Shown here: positions 1 to 7,232 of the stretch, piece by piece | Position numbering within the stretch: the stretch's first letter is position 1 | How the letters are laid out: every line of letters begins with the position of its first letter | DNA from: Ilumatobacteraceae bacterium | GTDB taxonomy: Bacteria; Actinomycetota; Acidimicrobiia; Acidimicrobiales; Ilumatobacteraceae | Assembly: GCA_021741795.1 (NCBI GenBank) | Contig: JAIOXC010000008.1 | Span: forward strand, 1-21,923 | Length of the DNA stretch: 21,923 nucleotides | Direction of reading: 5' to 3' | The notes under the pieces: generated by a model | Seen by the model: only the letters and a program-made list of their open reading frames with translations | Told to the model about the DNA's origin: nothing | The model's database searches: none | Position numbers and translations under genes: made by a program

Positions 1-309
1 GCGAATACCTTCCTCGCGGAGTCGTTGCTCGGCACCTTTGGGCAATTCCTCTAGTTTTCTCTCCCCCGCTTTGTCATGCACGGTGCAGTCATAAATCGAA
101 TCACATTCGGGAGTCGCGTATTCGGGGTGTGAGCCAACGTCTAGATAGAGCCGTGCTCCATTTTCAAGAAAAACATTTGAACTTCTGCCCCAGGAGACAA
201 CTTTCCGAAAGAGGTACCGAGCAACCTCATCTGGACTCAGGCGCCGTTGGCCTCGCAACGTACATGTCACCCCATATTCGGTTTCAATTCCGAAGATGCG
301 TTTGTCCAT
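1..309 (-). CDS. pafA: PafA, Pup-protein ligase (partial, N-terminal 103 residues)
   Basis: Pup ligase uses ATP to phosphorylate the C-terminal glutamate of deamidated Pup and joins it to a lysine of the target protein. Only the N-terminus is present; the frame stays open to the left edge. The ATG at 307-309 gives MDKRIFGIETEYG, the family's signature start, with the Mg-binding Glu at residue 9. Further on comes ARLYLDVGSHPEYATPEC, where Asp57 matches the catalytic aspartate of the PafA/Dop fold. The gene lies 12 nt after the prcA stop and is the last visible member of the proteasome operon. It shares an 18-nt identical stretch with dop over the GIETEYG motif, as expected of paralogues. Identity is very secure, although most of the protein, including the Pup-binding groove, lies outside the window. 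Confidence 0.95.
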   Translation of the reverse strand, partial: MDKRIFGIETEYGVTCTLRGQRRLSPDEVARYLFRKVVSWGRSSNVFLENGARLYLDVGSHPEYATPECDSIYDCTVHDKAGERKLEELPKGAEQRLREEGIR

Positions 310-321
310 GTCACCAAAAGA

Positions 322-999
322 CTAAGCGAGATATTGAATAATTGTTGCTTCGCTCAATCGACTGAAACATCGACGAGAGTTGTTGCGCACAAGTACTGCG
401 ACTTCAAGTTCTGAGGACGCAATCTGTTGATCACTGAGGCTTAAGGCTTGGTGTGCAAACTTGACGGCTTCCTGCAGGCTGGCTTGAGGTACAAAGCGCT
501 CTACTAAGCGAGTGCGAATTGCTTCCATGTCGCCACCTAAAACCGTAAATTGATGTTCGTCAATGACGGTTCCGTCGTACATGATGTGAAACAGTTGATC
601 TTGCTCTTGTGTGAGCCCAACTTCTGCAACGAGAATCTCCACTTCAAGGGGCTTCATCTCGTGCGTAAATGTTTGACCAAGTATCTGTGCATACTGATTT
701 GCCAGACCGCGGGCGTCCACGTCTAGGCGAGAAAATTGGTAACCCTTGAGGTCGGCAGCCCGCACACCGGCAACCCGCAATTGATCAAACTCGTTGTATT
801 TGCCAACACCGGCGAAAGCAATGCGATCGTAAATCTCACTAATTTTGCGAAGCGTATTGGATGGATTCTCCGCAATCAGCGCAATACCATCTATGTATTG
901 CAGGGCAATAAGTGCACGTCCACGAGCAATCCCCTTACGCGCATAGTCAGCGCGATCCTTCATCATCTGCTCTGGTGCTACATAAAACGGCATGCTCAT
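322..999 (-). CDS. prcA: PrcA, 20S proteasome alpha subunit
   Basis: This is the alpha-type subunit forming the outer heptameric rings of the actinobacterial 20S core and the gate that ARC/Mpa docks on. The 225-aa protein begins MSMPFYVAPEQMMKDRADYA, very close to known bacterial PrcA N-termini, followed by RKGIARGRALIALQY, the strand and loop typical of alpha subunits. It has no N-terminal threonine, as expected of a non-catalytic subunit. The ATG at 997-999 overlaps the TGA of prcB (ATGA, 4 nt), so the two subunits are probably translationally coupled in near-equal amounts. A second Met at residue 3 is a possible alternative start. The C-terminus (IIQYLA) ends soon after the core fold, without a long tail. 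It acts in the cytoplasm, degrading pupylated proteins. Confidence 0.96.
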   Translation of the reverse strand: MSMPFYVAPEQMMKDRADYARKGIARGRALIALQYIDGIALIAENPSNTLRKISEIYDRIAFAGVGKYNEFDQLRVAGVRAADLKGYQFSRLDVDARGLANQYAQILGQTFTHEMKPLEVEILVAEVGLTQEQDQLFHIMYDGTVIDEHQFTVLGGDMEAIRTRLVERFVPQASLQEAVKFAHQALSLSDQQIASSELEVAVLVRNNSRRCFSRLSEATIIQYLA

Positions 1000-1781
1000 T
1001 TCTGGCCAATACCCTTCGCAATTTCCTCATAAGTGCTCTTCAGGAGTACATCATCGATGCGCGCGAACCCATCGCTAGTGATCGACGCAACAACCGGGTA
1101 AATACCCCGCAGCGCATCAGGACCACCCGTTGCAGAGTCTGCAACAGATGCCTCCCACAGGGCACGAGCTGTCAGTACCACTCCGTCATCAACAGTCATG
1201 TCGCGTCTCCAGCCCATTCGCAGCACTGTGCCTGCGTGCAACATGCCTGAACCAGTTGCAACAAAATCATGTTCTTCATACCGACCACCTGTGGCGTCGT
1301 AATTCCACAAGCGTCCATGATTGAGCAGCGTGTCGTAGCCAGCAAAAATTGGAACGACCATAAATCCCTGCATGGCAGCAGGCAAATTGCTGCGCACAAA
1401 CATCGACAATTGATTTGCTTTACCCTCCAGAGAAAGCGATTGACCCTCAACCTTTTCGTAATGCTCAATCTGTAACTGAAACAATTTGACCATCTCCATT
1501 GCTGGCCCTGCCGCACCTGCAATCGCAACCCCGCTGAACTGGTCGGCTTGCACAACCTTTTCCATCTCACGGTGACTGATCAAGTTTCCAGATGTGGCGC
1601 GTCTATCGCCGGCCATCACCACTCCGTTAGCGCATCGCAGAGCAACACACGTAGTTGCATGTGGCACAAGAATTTCGTTGACAGGTAACGAGTCTCCAAA
1701 CGGTGACAACCCCACTCGCTTCAGCAGCTCGCCAAAGTTCGCGCCGGGATCCTGCTCAAAGGAAAACATCGGCATCGACAT
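996..1781 (-). CDS. prcB: PrcB, 20S proteasome beta subunit (catalytic, with propeptide)
   Basis: This is the catalytic beta subunit of the 20S core, an N-terminal nucleophile hydrolase. The 261-aa precursor has a propeptide of about 42 residues ending VPHA, then TTCVALRCANGVVMAGDRRA. By analogy with Mycobacterium PrcB, self-cleavage would expose Thr43 as the nucleophile. Asp58 and Arg59-Arg60 of the AGDRRAT motif and the GNLIS segment match the family. The residue before the nucleophile is Ala here, where the mycobacterial protein has Gly. The gene starts 17 nt after the pup stop and overlaps prcA by 4 nt. The start at 1781 (Met1) competes with Met3; no strong ribosome site separates them. 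Beyond the Ala/Gly difference the sequence looks complete and functional. Confidence 0.96.
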   Translation of the reverse strand: MSMPMFSFEQDPGANFGELLKRVGLSPFGDSLPVNEILVPHATTCVALRCANGVVMAGDRRATSGNLISHREMEKVVQADQFSGVAIAGAAGPAMEMVKLFQLQIEHYEKVEGQSLSLEGKANQLSMFVRSNLPAAMQGFMVVPIFAGYDTLLNHGRLWNYDATGGRYEEHDFVATGSGMLHAGTVLRMGWRRDMTVDDGVVLTARALWEASVADSATGGPDALRGIYPVVASITSDGFARIDDVLLKSTYEEIAKGIGQK

Positions 1782-1798
1782 ACAACTGTAGGTTAGGG

Positions 1799-1993
1799 CT
1801 ACTGCCCACCTTTTTGCACATAACTCTTCACAAACTCTTCTGCATTAGATTCAAGCACTTCATCAATCTCATCCAGCAAACTGTCGAGTTCTGCCGTGAG
1901 GTTCTTTGTATCTTTATTCGCCGTGGCAGAGGACTGGCTTGTCGTTTCTGATGCTTTTCTTGATGATGCAGATTTCTTTATTTGCTCAGGCAT
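1799..1993 (-). CDS. pup: Pup, prokaryotic ubiquitin-like protein (GGQ-ending)
   Basis: Pup is the small disordered tag attached to lysines of proteins bound for the proteasome. The C-terminal half, LTAELDSLLDEIDEVLESNA, is the region that forms a helix on the ARC/Mpa coiled coil, and EEFVKSYVQKGGQ is the ligase-recognition tail. The last residue is Gln, so Dop must convert it to Glu before PafA can use it. Lys61 sits where Mycobacterium Pup has its own modifiable lysine. The ATG at 1993 gives 64 residues, exactly the mycobacterial length, starting MPEQIKK. An in-frame ATG at 2020 would add nine residues (MNVFGYGSD); neither start has a strong ribosome site, so the choice rests on length. The N-terminal half is rich in Ser, Thr and Lys. 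The gene lies between dop and prcB, its usual place. Confidence 0.95.
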   Translation of the reverse strand: MPEQIKKSASSRKASETTSQSSATANKDTKNLTAELDSLLDEIDEVLESNAEEFVKSYVQKGGQ

Positions 1994-2040
1994 GTCTGAA
2001 CCATAGCCAAAAACATTCACAACTGCTAGCCCAACAGAAG

Positions 2041-3540
2041 TTAAAAATCATCCCCTAATTTGGCAATTAAATCTGCTGGATTCTGAGAACTTTTCAACAA
2101 ATCCCCTACAAGTTCACGAGTGCCGCGCAATGGTTCGGGCATCGGAATTCGCTTCAAACCCTGATTGGGAATGTCAAAGACCACGCTGTCCCAGTTGGCA
2201 GCGACCACATCGCTTGGCCACCGTTGCAATACAGATCCGCGAAAATACGCGCGGGTACTGCTTGGTGGATGCACCATCGACCACATCACGTCTTGGGGCA
2301 AACACAACACATCTAGTCCTGCACGCAACGCAAGACATTTTTCAATTCGCATATCGTGATATTGCAAATCAATTGCTTTGAGTCGTGGATCCGACGCCTG
2401 CAAGCCGTGGCGCTGGGCAAAGCCTTCAACAATTCTTTTCTTAGCCACCCAGTCAACAACATTCGCGACCGTTGAAGGATCCGACTGCAAGCCACCAACC
2501 ACATTTTGCCAACGAAGCAGCACATCATTACCGATTTGCGCATCCACCGAGTCGAGACCAAACCGAGTTGCATAGTTTGTTGCAGCCTCAATGATCTCAA
2601 ATTGAATCTGCACAGCAGTTAAGAGTCGTCCATCAACCATTTCAACAACAGCGTTAAGAGTTGGGTCTTGACTCACCTGTCGCACTGCATGTACAGGATC
2701 TTTGATCACGAGATGAGCAGGGAAAGCATCATCTTCAATCATCGACAAAACGATCGATGTTGTACCGACTTTGAGAAATGTTGCGACCTCGCTCATATTG
2801 GCGTCACCAGCGATTACGTGTAACCGTCGATATTTAATTGGATCACAATGCGGCTCATCGCGAGTGTTGACGATTGGTCGTTTCAATGTGGTTTCTAAAC
2901 CAATCTCTTCTTCAAAAAAATCAGCGCGTTGACTGATCTGAAAAAGGTTTGCGTTCGAATTATTCCTGATCAGCCCACGGTGTTCGGCTCCAACCTTGCC
3001 AGCACCGCAAAAAATCTGGCGACTTACGAAATGTGTGGATATTTGTTTTGCAATCTGTGCAAAAGGAGTTTGTCTAGAAACGAGATAGTTTTCGTGACAG
3101 CCGTAGCTATTCCCCTTGCCATCAGAATTGTTCTTGTACAGAACTATCTCTGACTCAGGGGGCAAGCCCTCGTTGGCAACTTGCATACTGCGGCGAACAA
3201 TTTCTTCTCCTGCTCGATCGAACAACACTGCTTCGAGGGCATTTCTGCACTCTGGAGTGCTGACTTCAGGGTGAGCATGGTCGACGTAATAGCGGGCTCC
3301 GTTTGTGAGAACTGTATTTACAAGTTGAGTCTCGAATTCGGGAAAGAGGTAGTCATCGAGCGAATACCCTCGTGCATCATTGCCTGGATGTTCATCGATA
3401 TAGTCCCAGCCAACGAGTTCTGAATTACCTAATGAGTAGGCATTGACAATTATCGATGACGCGGTAATTGGGTTGACATCACCACCCTTAAAAATAATTC
3501 CGTATTCGGTTTCAATTCCGCAAACTTTCGGTGTTGCCAC
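2041..3540 (-). CDS. dop: Dop, deamidase/depupylase of Pup
   Basis: Dop deamidates the C-terminal Gln of Pup to Glu and can also remove Pup from substrates. It shares the glutamine-synthetase-like fold of PafA. The 499-aa protein begins MATPKVCGIETEYG with the metal-binding Glu at residue 10, and carries ARYYVDHAHPEVSTPEC, where Asp87 corresponds to the catalytic aspartate. The insertion near residues 38-60 (GNSELVGWDYIDEHPGNDAR) is in the region of the Dop-specific loop that separates it from PafA. SMVHPPSSTRAYFRG near the C-terminus is also typical of Dop. The GTG start at 3538-3540 directly abuts the TAA of arc (TAAGTG), with no gap, so translation probably depends on ribosomes finishing arc. 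Pup follows about 20-47 nt downstream depending on its start. Confidence 0.95.
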   Translation of the reverse strand: MATPKVCGIETEYGIIFKGGDVNPITASSIIVNAYSLGNSELVGWDYIDEHPGNDARGYSLDDYLFPEFETQLVNTVLTNGARYYVDHAHPEVSTPECRNALEAVLFDRAGEEIVRRSMQVANEGLPPESEIVLYKNNSDGKGNSYGCHENYLVSRQTPFAQIAKQISTHFVSRQIFCGAGKVGAEHRGLIRNNSNANLFQISQRADFFEEEIGLETTLKRPIVNTRDEPHCDPIKYRRLHVIAGDANMSEVATFLKVGTTSIVLSMIEDDAFPAHLVIKDPVHAVRQVSQDPTLNAVVEMVDGRLLTAVQIQFEIIEAATNYATRFGLDSVDAQIGNDVLLRWQNVVGGLQSDPSTVANVVDWVAKKRIVEGFAQRHGLQASDPRLKAIDLQYHDMRIEKCLALRAGLDVLCLPQDVMWSMVHPPSSTRAYFRGSVLQRWPSDVVAANWDSVVFDIPNQGLKRIPMPEPLRGTRELVGDLLKSSQNPADLIAKLGDDF

Positions 3541-5220
3541 TTAGAGGTACTGCCCCGTCGCTGTTCGCTCAATCGCTTTGCCGCCGGAATCACGACCAGA
3601 TTCCGAGTCCACTTCGTCGTGTACCAGTGTGCGAATAAAAACGATGCGTTCGCCTTTTTTACCCGAGATTTTCGCCCAATCATCAGGATTCGTTGTGTTC
3701 GGCAAATCTTCGTGCTCTTTAAATTCTTGATGAATTGAATCCACGAGATCCTGCAGACATATGCCCTTGACGCCGCTGTCGATCAACCTTTTGATTGCTA
3801 ATTTTTTGGCCCGACGGACGATATTTTCGATCATTGCACCTGACGAGAAGTCTTTGAAGTACATGATCTCTTTCTCGCCGTTTTGATAGGTCACTTCAAG
3901 AAATCTGTTGTTGTCAGAAGTTGCATACATTTCGGCTACTGCCCGATCGACCATGGCGCGTACCGTTTGGGGTGTATCGCCATTGCCCAATTTGTCAATG
4001 TCGGATTGCGATATTGGTAACTCGCTCGTGAGATAGCGACCAAAAATCTGGCGAGCGGCATCGGCGTCGGGACGCTCTATCTTGATCTTGACGTCGAGCC
4101 GGCCAGGTCGCAATATTGCGGGATCTATTAAGTCTTCGCGGTTCGTTGCTCCGATCACAATGACATTACGCAAGCCCTCAACTCCATCGATTTCAGCAAG
4201 CAATTGGGGAACAATTGTCGACTCCATATCCGATGAGATTCCAGTACCGCGTGTGCGAAACATTGAATCCATCTCATCAAAGAAAATAATGACTGGCCAT
4301 CCTTCTTCGCTCTTCTCACGAGCCCGTTCGAAAATAAGTCTGATTTGTCTTTCGGTTTCGCCTACATATTTGTTCAGTAGCTCTGGACCCTTGATGTTGA
4401 TGAAATAGCTACGTCCTTTGTCGTCTCCGGTCCGAGCAGCAACTTTTCGAGCGAGACTATTCGCCACTGCTTTCGCAATCAGTGTCTTTCCACACCCAGG
4501 AGGTCCATACAACAAAATTCCTTTAGGAGCAGGAAGTTGGTGCTCCGCAAAGAGATCGGCATGCAAAAATGGAAGTTCAACTGCATCAGCGATTTGATCA
4601 ATCTGCGAGTCGAGGCCACCGATATCGGAATAGGAAATATTGGGAATCTCCTGCAACAACAGATGCTCGACCTCGGGCTGGTCAAGTTTCTCGAGCAACA
4701 GATTGGACGATGGGTCCAACCTCAACAAATCTCCTGAACGTAAATGCATGCCCCTAATTGCCGTTGCTAATTCGCAAACACGCTCGTCGTCTCCGCGGAC
4801 AACAACTATTGCGCGTACCCCATCTTCCAGCACCTCTTTTAATGAAACAACTTCGCCGGTTGTATCGCTTTCCCGATCAAACACGATGTTGAGTGCATCG
4901 TTTAGCATCACCTCTGCGCCCAATTGCAGATGTTCAACGTCAACTGATGGATGAGCAGTCACTCTGATCTTGCGACCGCTTGTCAGCACATCAACAGTTA
5001 AGTCGTCATTAATGCCAACAACTGTTCCGTAAGAACCAGGTGCACGTGTGAGTTTGTCAACTTCATCGCGCAAATTGGCAATGTGCTCTCGAGCCTCTCG
5101 AAGCGTGTATGAAAGTTTTTCGTTCTGACCTGTCAATCGAGCAATCTGCAATTTCAGGTCGATCGGAACTGGTCTTTCTGGCGTATCTTTGTCAGCCAAA
5201 GCATCAGCGTCAGTTGTCAT
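3541..5220 (-). CDS. arc: ARC/Mpa, proteasome-activating AAA ATPase
   Basis: This hexameric ATPase recognises pupylated substrates, unfolds them and threads them into the 20S core. The 559-aa chain shows, in order: a coiled coil (about 22-58) that captures Pup; tandem OB-like domains (about 62-180); and the AAA module with Walker A GPPGCGKT at 239-246, the pore-loop region KYVG at 284-287, Walker B IIFFDEMDS at 311-319, sensor IGATN at 356-360, and RPGR at 371-374. The protein ends GQYL, the tail with a penultimate tyrosine that opens the proteasome gate. A GGGGTGA stretch just before the ATG at 5220 is a plausible ribosome site. It heads the proteasome operon, with a candidate promoter at 5264-5292. 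Called mpa in mycobacteria and arc elsewhere. Confidence 0.97.
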   Translation of the reverse strand: MTTDADALADKDTPERPVPIDLKLQIARLTGQNEKLSYTLREAREHIANLRDEVDKLTRAPGSYGTVVGINDDLTVDVLTSGRKIRVTAHPSVDVEHLQLGAEVMLNDALNIVFDRESDTTGEVVSLKEVLEDGVRAIVVVRGDDERVCELATAIRGMHLRSGDLLRLDPSSNLLLEKLDQPEVEHLLLQEIPNISYSDIGGLDSQIDQIADAVELPFLHADLFAEHQLPAPKGILLYGPPGCGKTLIAKAVANSLARKVAARTGDDKGRSYFINIKGPELLNKYVGETERQIRLIFERAREKSEEGWPVIIFFDEMDSMFRTRGTGISSDMESTIVPQLLAEIDGVEGLRNVIVIGATNREDLIDPAILRPGRLDVKIKIERPDADAARQIFGRYLTSELPISQSDIDKLGNGDTPQTVRAMVDRAVAEMYATSDNNRFLEVTYQNGEKEIMYFKDFSSGAMIENIVRRAKKLAIKRLIDSGVKGICLQDLVDSIHQEFKEHEDLPNTTNPDDWAKISGKKGERIVFIRTLVHDEVDSESGRDSGGKAIERTATGQYL

Positions 5221-5263
5221 GTGTCACCCCAAGCGTCTCGAATCCCTTTAAACCGATAAATCC

Positions 5264-5292
5264 TTTATAGTGCTTCGTACCGTATAGGGCAA
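5264..5292 (-). promoter_or_regulatory. Candidate sigma-70-type promoter of the proteasome operon
   Basis: On the minus strand the region reads TTGCCC (5287-5292), a 17-nt spacer, then TATAAA (5264-5269), about 43 nt before the arc ATG. The spacing is ideal, while each hexamer matches the consensus only partly. An inverted repeat TAGGG-CAAT-CCCTA (5285-5298) covers the -35 element and could be a repressor or activator site. It is the only promoter-like element I can find ahead of the six-gene operon. Inferred from sequence alone. Confidence 0.45.
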
Positions 5293-5298
5293 TCCCTA
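5285..5298. promoter_or_regulatory. Short inverted repeat over the arc -35 element
   Basis: TAGGG, a 4-nt CAAT spacer and CCCTA form a perfect 5-bp inverted repeat in the gap between arc and the divergent ferredoxin gene. It overlaps the candidate -35 hexamer of the arc promoter, a position suited to an operator. With such short arms it could also be chance. Confidence 0.3.
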
Positions 5299-5379
5299 CC
5301 TTGAACACAATTTTTTAGCAAGCGGCGTGTATTCTTGGGTGGGTACTTGAGAATTATTGAAGACTAGATCAACAAATAA

Positions 5380-5385
5380 AAGGAG
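5380..5385 (+). promoter_or_regulatory. Ribosome binding site of the ferredoxin gene
   Basis: AAGGAG ends 9 nt before the ATG at 5395. It is one of the few strong Shine-Dalgarno matches in the window and fixes the ferredoxin start. Most other genes here rely on overlap with the preceding gene or on weak sites. Confidence 0.75.
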
Positions 5386-5394
5386 CCAGCCAAC

Positions 5395-5640
5395 ATGAAA
5401 GTTTGGATCGATCAGGATCTTTGCACCGGAGACGGATTGTGCGAGGAAATTGCCCCTGATGTCTTCACCCTCCTCGACGATGGTCTTGCATACGTTCGCG
5501 AAAAAGACAAGATTTTTGCTACTGCTAAGGGCAATGCTCAAGGCGCTGACGGAATGGCCAATTTCGCAGACAGCCAGTTGGATGGCGTAATTGAATCAGC
5601 CGAGGAATGCCCCGGCGAATGTATTTTCATCGAACCGTAA
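5395..5640 (+). CDS. 3Fe-4S ferredoxin
   Basis: An 81-aa soluble electron carrier. Cysteines at 10 and 16 (CTGDGLC) and the late pair C72 and C76 (ECPGEC) give the pattern C-x5-C ... C-P. Asp13 stands where 4Fe-4S proteins have their second Cys, which points to a 3Fe-4S cluster of the type that feeds cytochrome P450 or other oxygenases. The stretch CEEIAPDVFTLLDDG after the first pair and the CIFIEP ending fit the family; an insertion around residues 40-60 makes it slightly long. The gene diverges from the proteasome operon across a 174-nt gap and converges on trmI with 12 nt between stops. No redox partner or P450 is encoded in the window, so its partner is unknown. Confidence 0.9.
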   Translation: MKVWIDQDLCTGDGLCEEIAPDVFTLLDDGLAYVREKDKIFATAKGNAQGADGMANFADSQLDGVIESAEECPGECIFIEP

Positions 5641-5652
5641 GCGTTCGACGAC

Positions 5653-6480
5653 CTACTCACTCTCTTCGGCAACAGATGTTGAAAGAGGGTCTTGCGTTTC
5701 AATCTTCATTGCGTGTCCTATAAAGCGAGACACCGTAAGAAATGCTGTGTGTGCCACCATTCGATGATCCGGTCGAACCGCCATTCCTTCGATATGCCAA
5801 GAACGATGCAGCACCTCAAGTGTGCGTGACTCGATCCAAGCATCACCCATGGCTTTTCGCACCTGCACTGCCTGCGTGATGCTCGGCGTATAAGCAACAA
5901 GCAAACCTCCTGTTCGCAACGCCTTCTCGGCATGCGGTACAACATTCCATGGTTCCGGCAAATCCAGAACGACGCGGTCATAATCCGAGCCATCAATACC
6001 TTCATACGAGTCACGGATTTCGACCGAGTAACGCTCGAGGGCCGCTTCACCCAAGAAAGATCGAACATTCGATGTCGCGCGATTGGCAAAATCTTCTCGG
6101 ATGTCGTAGCCCGTGATGATTGCGCCATACCGCAACATGGTCATCGAAAGAGCACCCGAACCCACGCCTGTCTCAAACACTTTCATGCCCGGGCCGATAT
6201 CACCGATCATGCAAATAGGTGCAAGATCTTTTGGGTAAATAACTTGAGCGCCTCTTGGCATTTCCAGCACAAAATCCTCGAGGGTCGGTCGCAAGATTGA
6301 ATAGTGCGCGCCTTTCGTCGATGTCAAGACTGTTCCTTCTTGACTCCCGACAATGTCGTTGTGTTCGAGCACTCCGGAATGACTATGAAATTGACCGCCT
6401 TCGCTGAGCGTCGCTAAATAACGACGTTTCTTCGAATCAAGAATGAGAACTTTTTCGCCAACAGCAAAAGCGCGTGCCAT
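5653..6480 (-). CDS. trmI: TrmI, tRNA (adenine-58-N1)-methyltransferase
   Basis: TrmI methylates N1 of A58 in the T-loop of tRNAs, using S-adenosylmethionine, and works as a tetramer. The 275-aa protein has the small N-terminal beta domain (about 1-65) followed by a Rossmann methyltransferase. SAM motif I is ETGVGSGALS at 103-112, the acidic residue that holds the ribose is Asp126 (GYDIRED), and the catalytic-loop motif is DLPEPW at 173-178. RPTLEDFVLEMPRGAQVIYP at 64-83 is typical of actinobacterial members. The start at 6480 gives the usual N-terminus; AAAGG lies about 11 nt upstream. In Mycobacterium the orthologue also lies close to the mpa gene, so the neighbourhood is conserved. The last dozen residues are an acidic Ser/Glu tail. 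Confidence 0.93.
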   Translation of the reverse strand: MARAFAVGEKVLILDSKKRRYLATLSEGGQFHSHSGVLEHNDIVGSQEGTVLTSTKGAHYSILRPTLEDFVLEMPRGAQVIYPKDLAPICMIGDIGPGMKVFETGVGSGALSMTMLRYGAIITGYDIREDFANRATSNVRSFLGEAALERYSVEIRDSYEGIDGSDYDRVVLDLPEPWNVVPHAEKALRTGGLLVAYTPSITQAVQVRKAMGDAWIESRTLEVLHRSWHIEGMAVRPDHRMVAHTAFLTVSRFIGHAMKIETQDPLSTSVAEESE

Positions 6481-6620
6481 GAATCAAAAACCTTTGCTCT
6501 TGGAGTGAGAAATTGATATCGACTGATCATCTTTGAGATGCACTCGCGCCACAACTGGCCTGCGCCTACTGCGCATGTACTTCACCACGCGCCAAATGAA
6601 CTTGAGGTACCACACGTTTG

Positions 6621-6845
6621 TTAGCGACGGATCTCTACAACGCTGCGACGCTTGCGACCACCGCGTCGGCCAAGCAGATATGCAATCAAAACGACAATGG
6701 CGCTTGCGACTGCTGCTGCTGCCATGATTGATTGCTTTTTATCGCTAGCGCGACCCTGCAAGTCATCCTGCAATGACTGAAACTTGGACTCCAAATCTTC
6801 CTTGGTGATTCGCGCATCAGTGCCGGATTGTGTAGTGCTGGACAT
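6621..6845 (-). CDS. Small single-TM membrane protein (DUF3618-like layout)
   Basis: A 74-aa protein with a helical, charged N-terminal part (about 12-36, EDLESKFQSLQDDLQ), one hydrophobic segment (about 40-58, MAAAAVASAIVVLIAYLLG) and a strongly basic tail (RRGGRKRRS), consistent with one membrane helix anchored by positive charges on the cytoplasmic side. The ATG at 6845 is chosen because AGAAGGA lies about 7 nt upstream; an upstream in-frame start at 6881 would overlap the preceding gene and has no such site. It begins 4 nt after the stop of the holin-like gene, so the two are co-translated. The layout resembles DUF3618 proteins, which often accompany actinobacterial holin-like proteins, but I do not see a diagnostic motif. 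Function unknown. Confidence 0.75.
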   Translation of the reverse strand: MSSTTQSGTDARITKEDLESKFQSLQDDLQGRASDKKQSIMAAAAVASAIVVLIAYLLGRRGGRKRRSVVEIRR

Positions 6846-6849
6846 GTAA

Positions 6850-7188
6850 TTATCCTTCTCGATGCAAACTTGGGCGCGCAATACGCGTGAGCGAAATCCA
6901 GATCAGACCGAGAGCAACGACCATGACAATGAAATATGGAGCCCAAGTGAGACGATCTTGTTGAGTAAACAGTTCAGCTTGCAAAAAACGTAGTAAGCCC
7001 ACCAAACCCACTACTGCACCAAACAGCAACGCAATCGCTCCCAGGATTCCCCACGCCAGCCACCTGCCGACACCGCGCAGTGGATCAAGGGTCTCTTGTT
7101 TGACATAGTCGCGCACCATTTCGAATAGTTCAACGGCGGAAAGCGTTGAACGGAGGGGCGAACCAGCACCAAGACCATCTGTTTTCAC
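6850..7188 (-). CDS. Holin-like family membrane protein (two TM helices)
   Basis: A 112-aa protein. An amphipathic stretch (about 17-38, ELFEMVRDYVKQETLDPLRG) precedes two hydrophobic helices, about 43-68 and 82-102, separated by a short loop containing TQQDRLTW. This layout matches the actinobacterial 'phage holin family' of small membrane proteins, which are usually chromosomal genes of unknown role and are not evidence of a prophage. The GTG at 7186-7188 is the start; a GGAT just ahead is a weak ribosome site. It lies 44 nt after dacB and 4 nt before the 74-aa membrane protein. Family assignment is tentative; membrane location is clear. Confidence 0.75.
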   Translation of the reverse strand: MKTDGLGAGSPLRSTLSAVELFEMVRDYVKQETLDPLRGVGRWLAWGILGAIALLFGAVVGLVGLLRFLQAELFTQQDRLTWAPYFIVMVVALGLIWISLTRIARPSLHREG

Positions 7189-7232
7189 ATATCCAGTAAA
7201 CCAGCGAGAAAGAGCGAACTCACCTTTGCCGG

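Noticed and set aside
4082..4408. 108-codon open frame opposite the AAA domain of arc
   Set aside because: Antisense shadow of highly conserved Walker and sensor motifs.
5301..5335. TTGAAC and TATTCT as the ferredoxin promoter
   Set aside because: The hexamers are 23 nt apart, too far for a standard promoter; no better pair was found for this gene.
5395..5640. Ferredoxin as a degenerate protein lacking a cluster cysteine
   Set aside because: Asp in place of the second Cys with C-x5-C and C-P retained is the normal pattern of 3Fe-4S ferredoxins.
5718..6128. 136-codon open frame within trmI in another frame
   Set aside because: It covers the SAM-binding and DLPEPW region of trmI, which is clearly the real frame.
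6850..7188. Holin-like gene as evidence of a prophage
   Set aside because: No endolysin, integrase, capsid or attachment sites are present, and this family is commonly a core chromosomal gene in actinobacteria.
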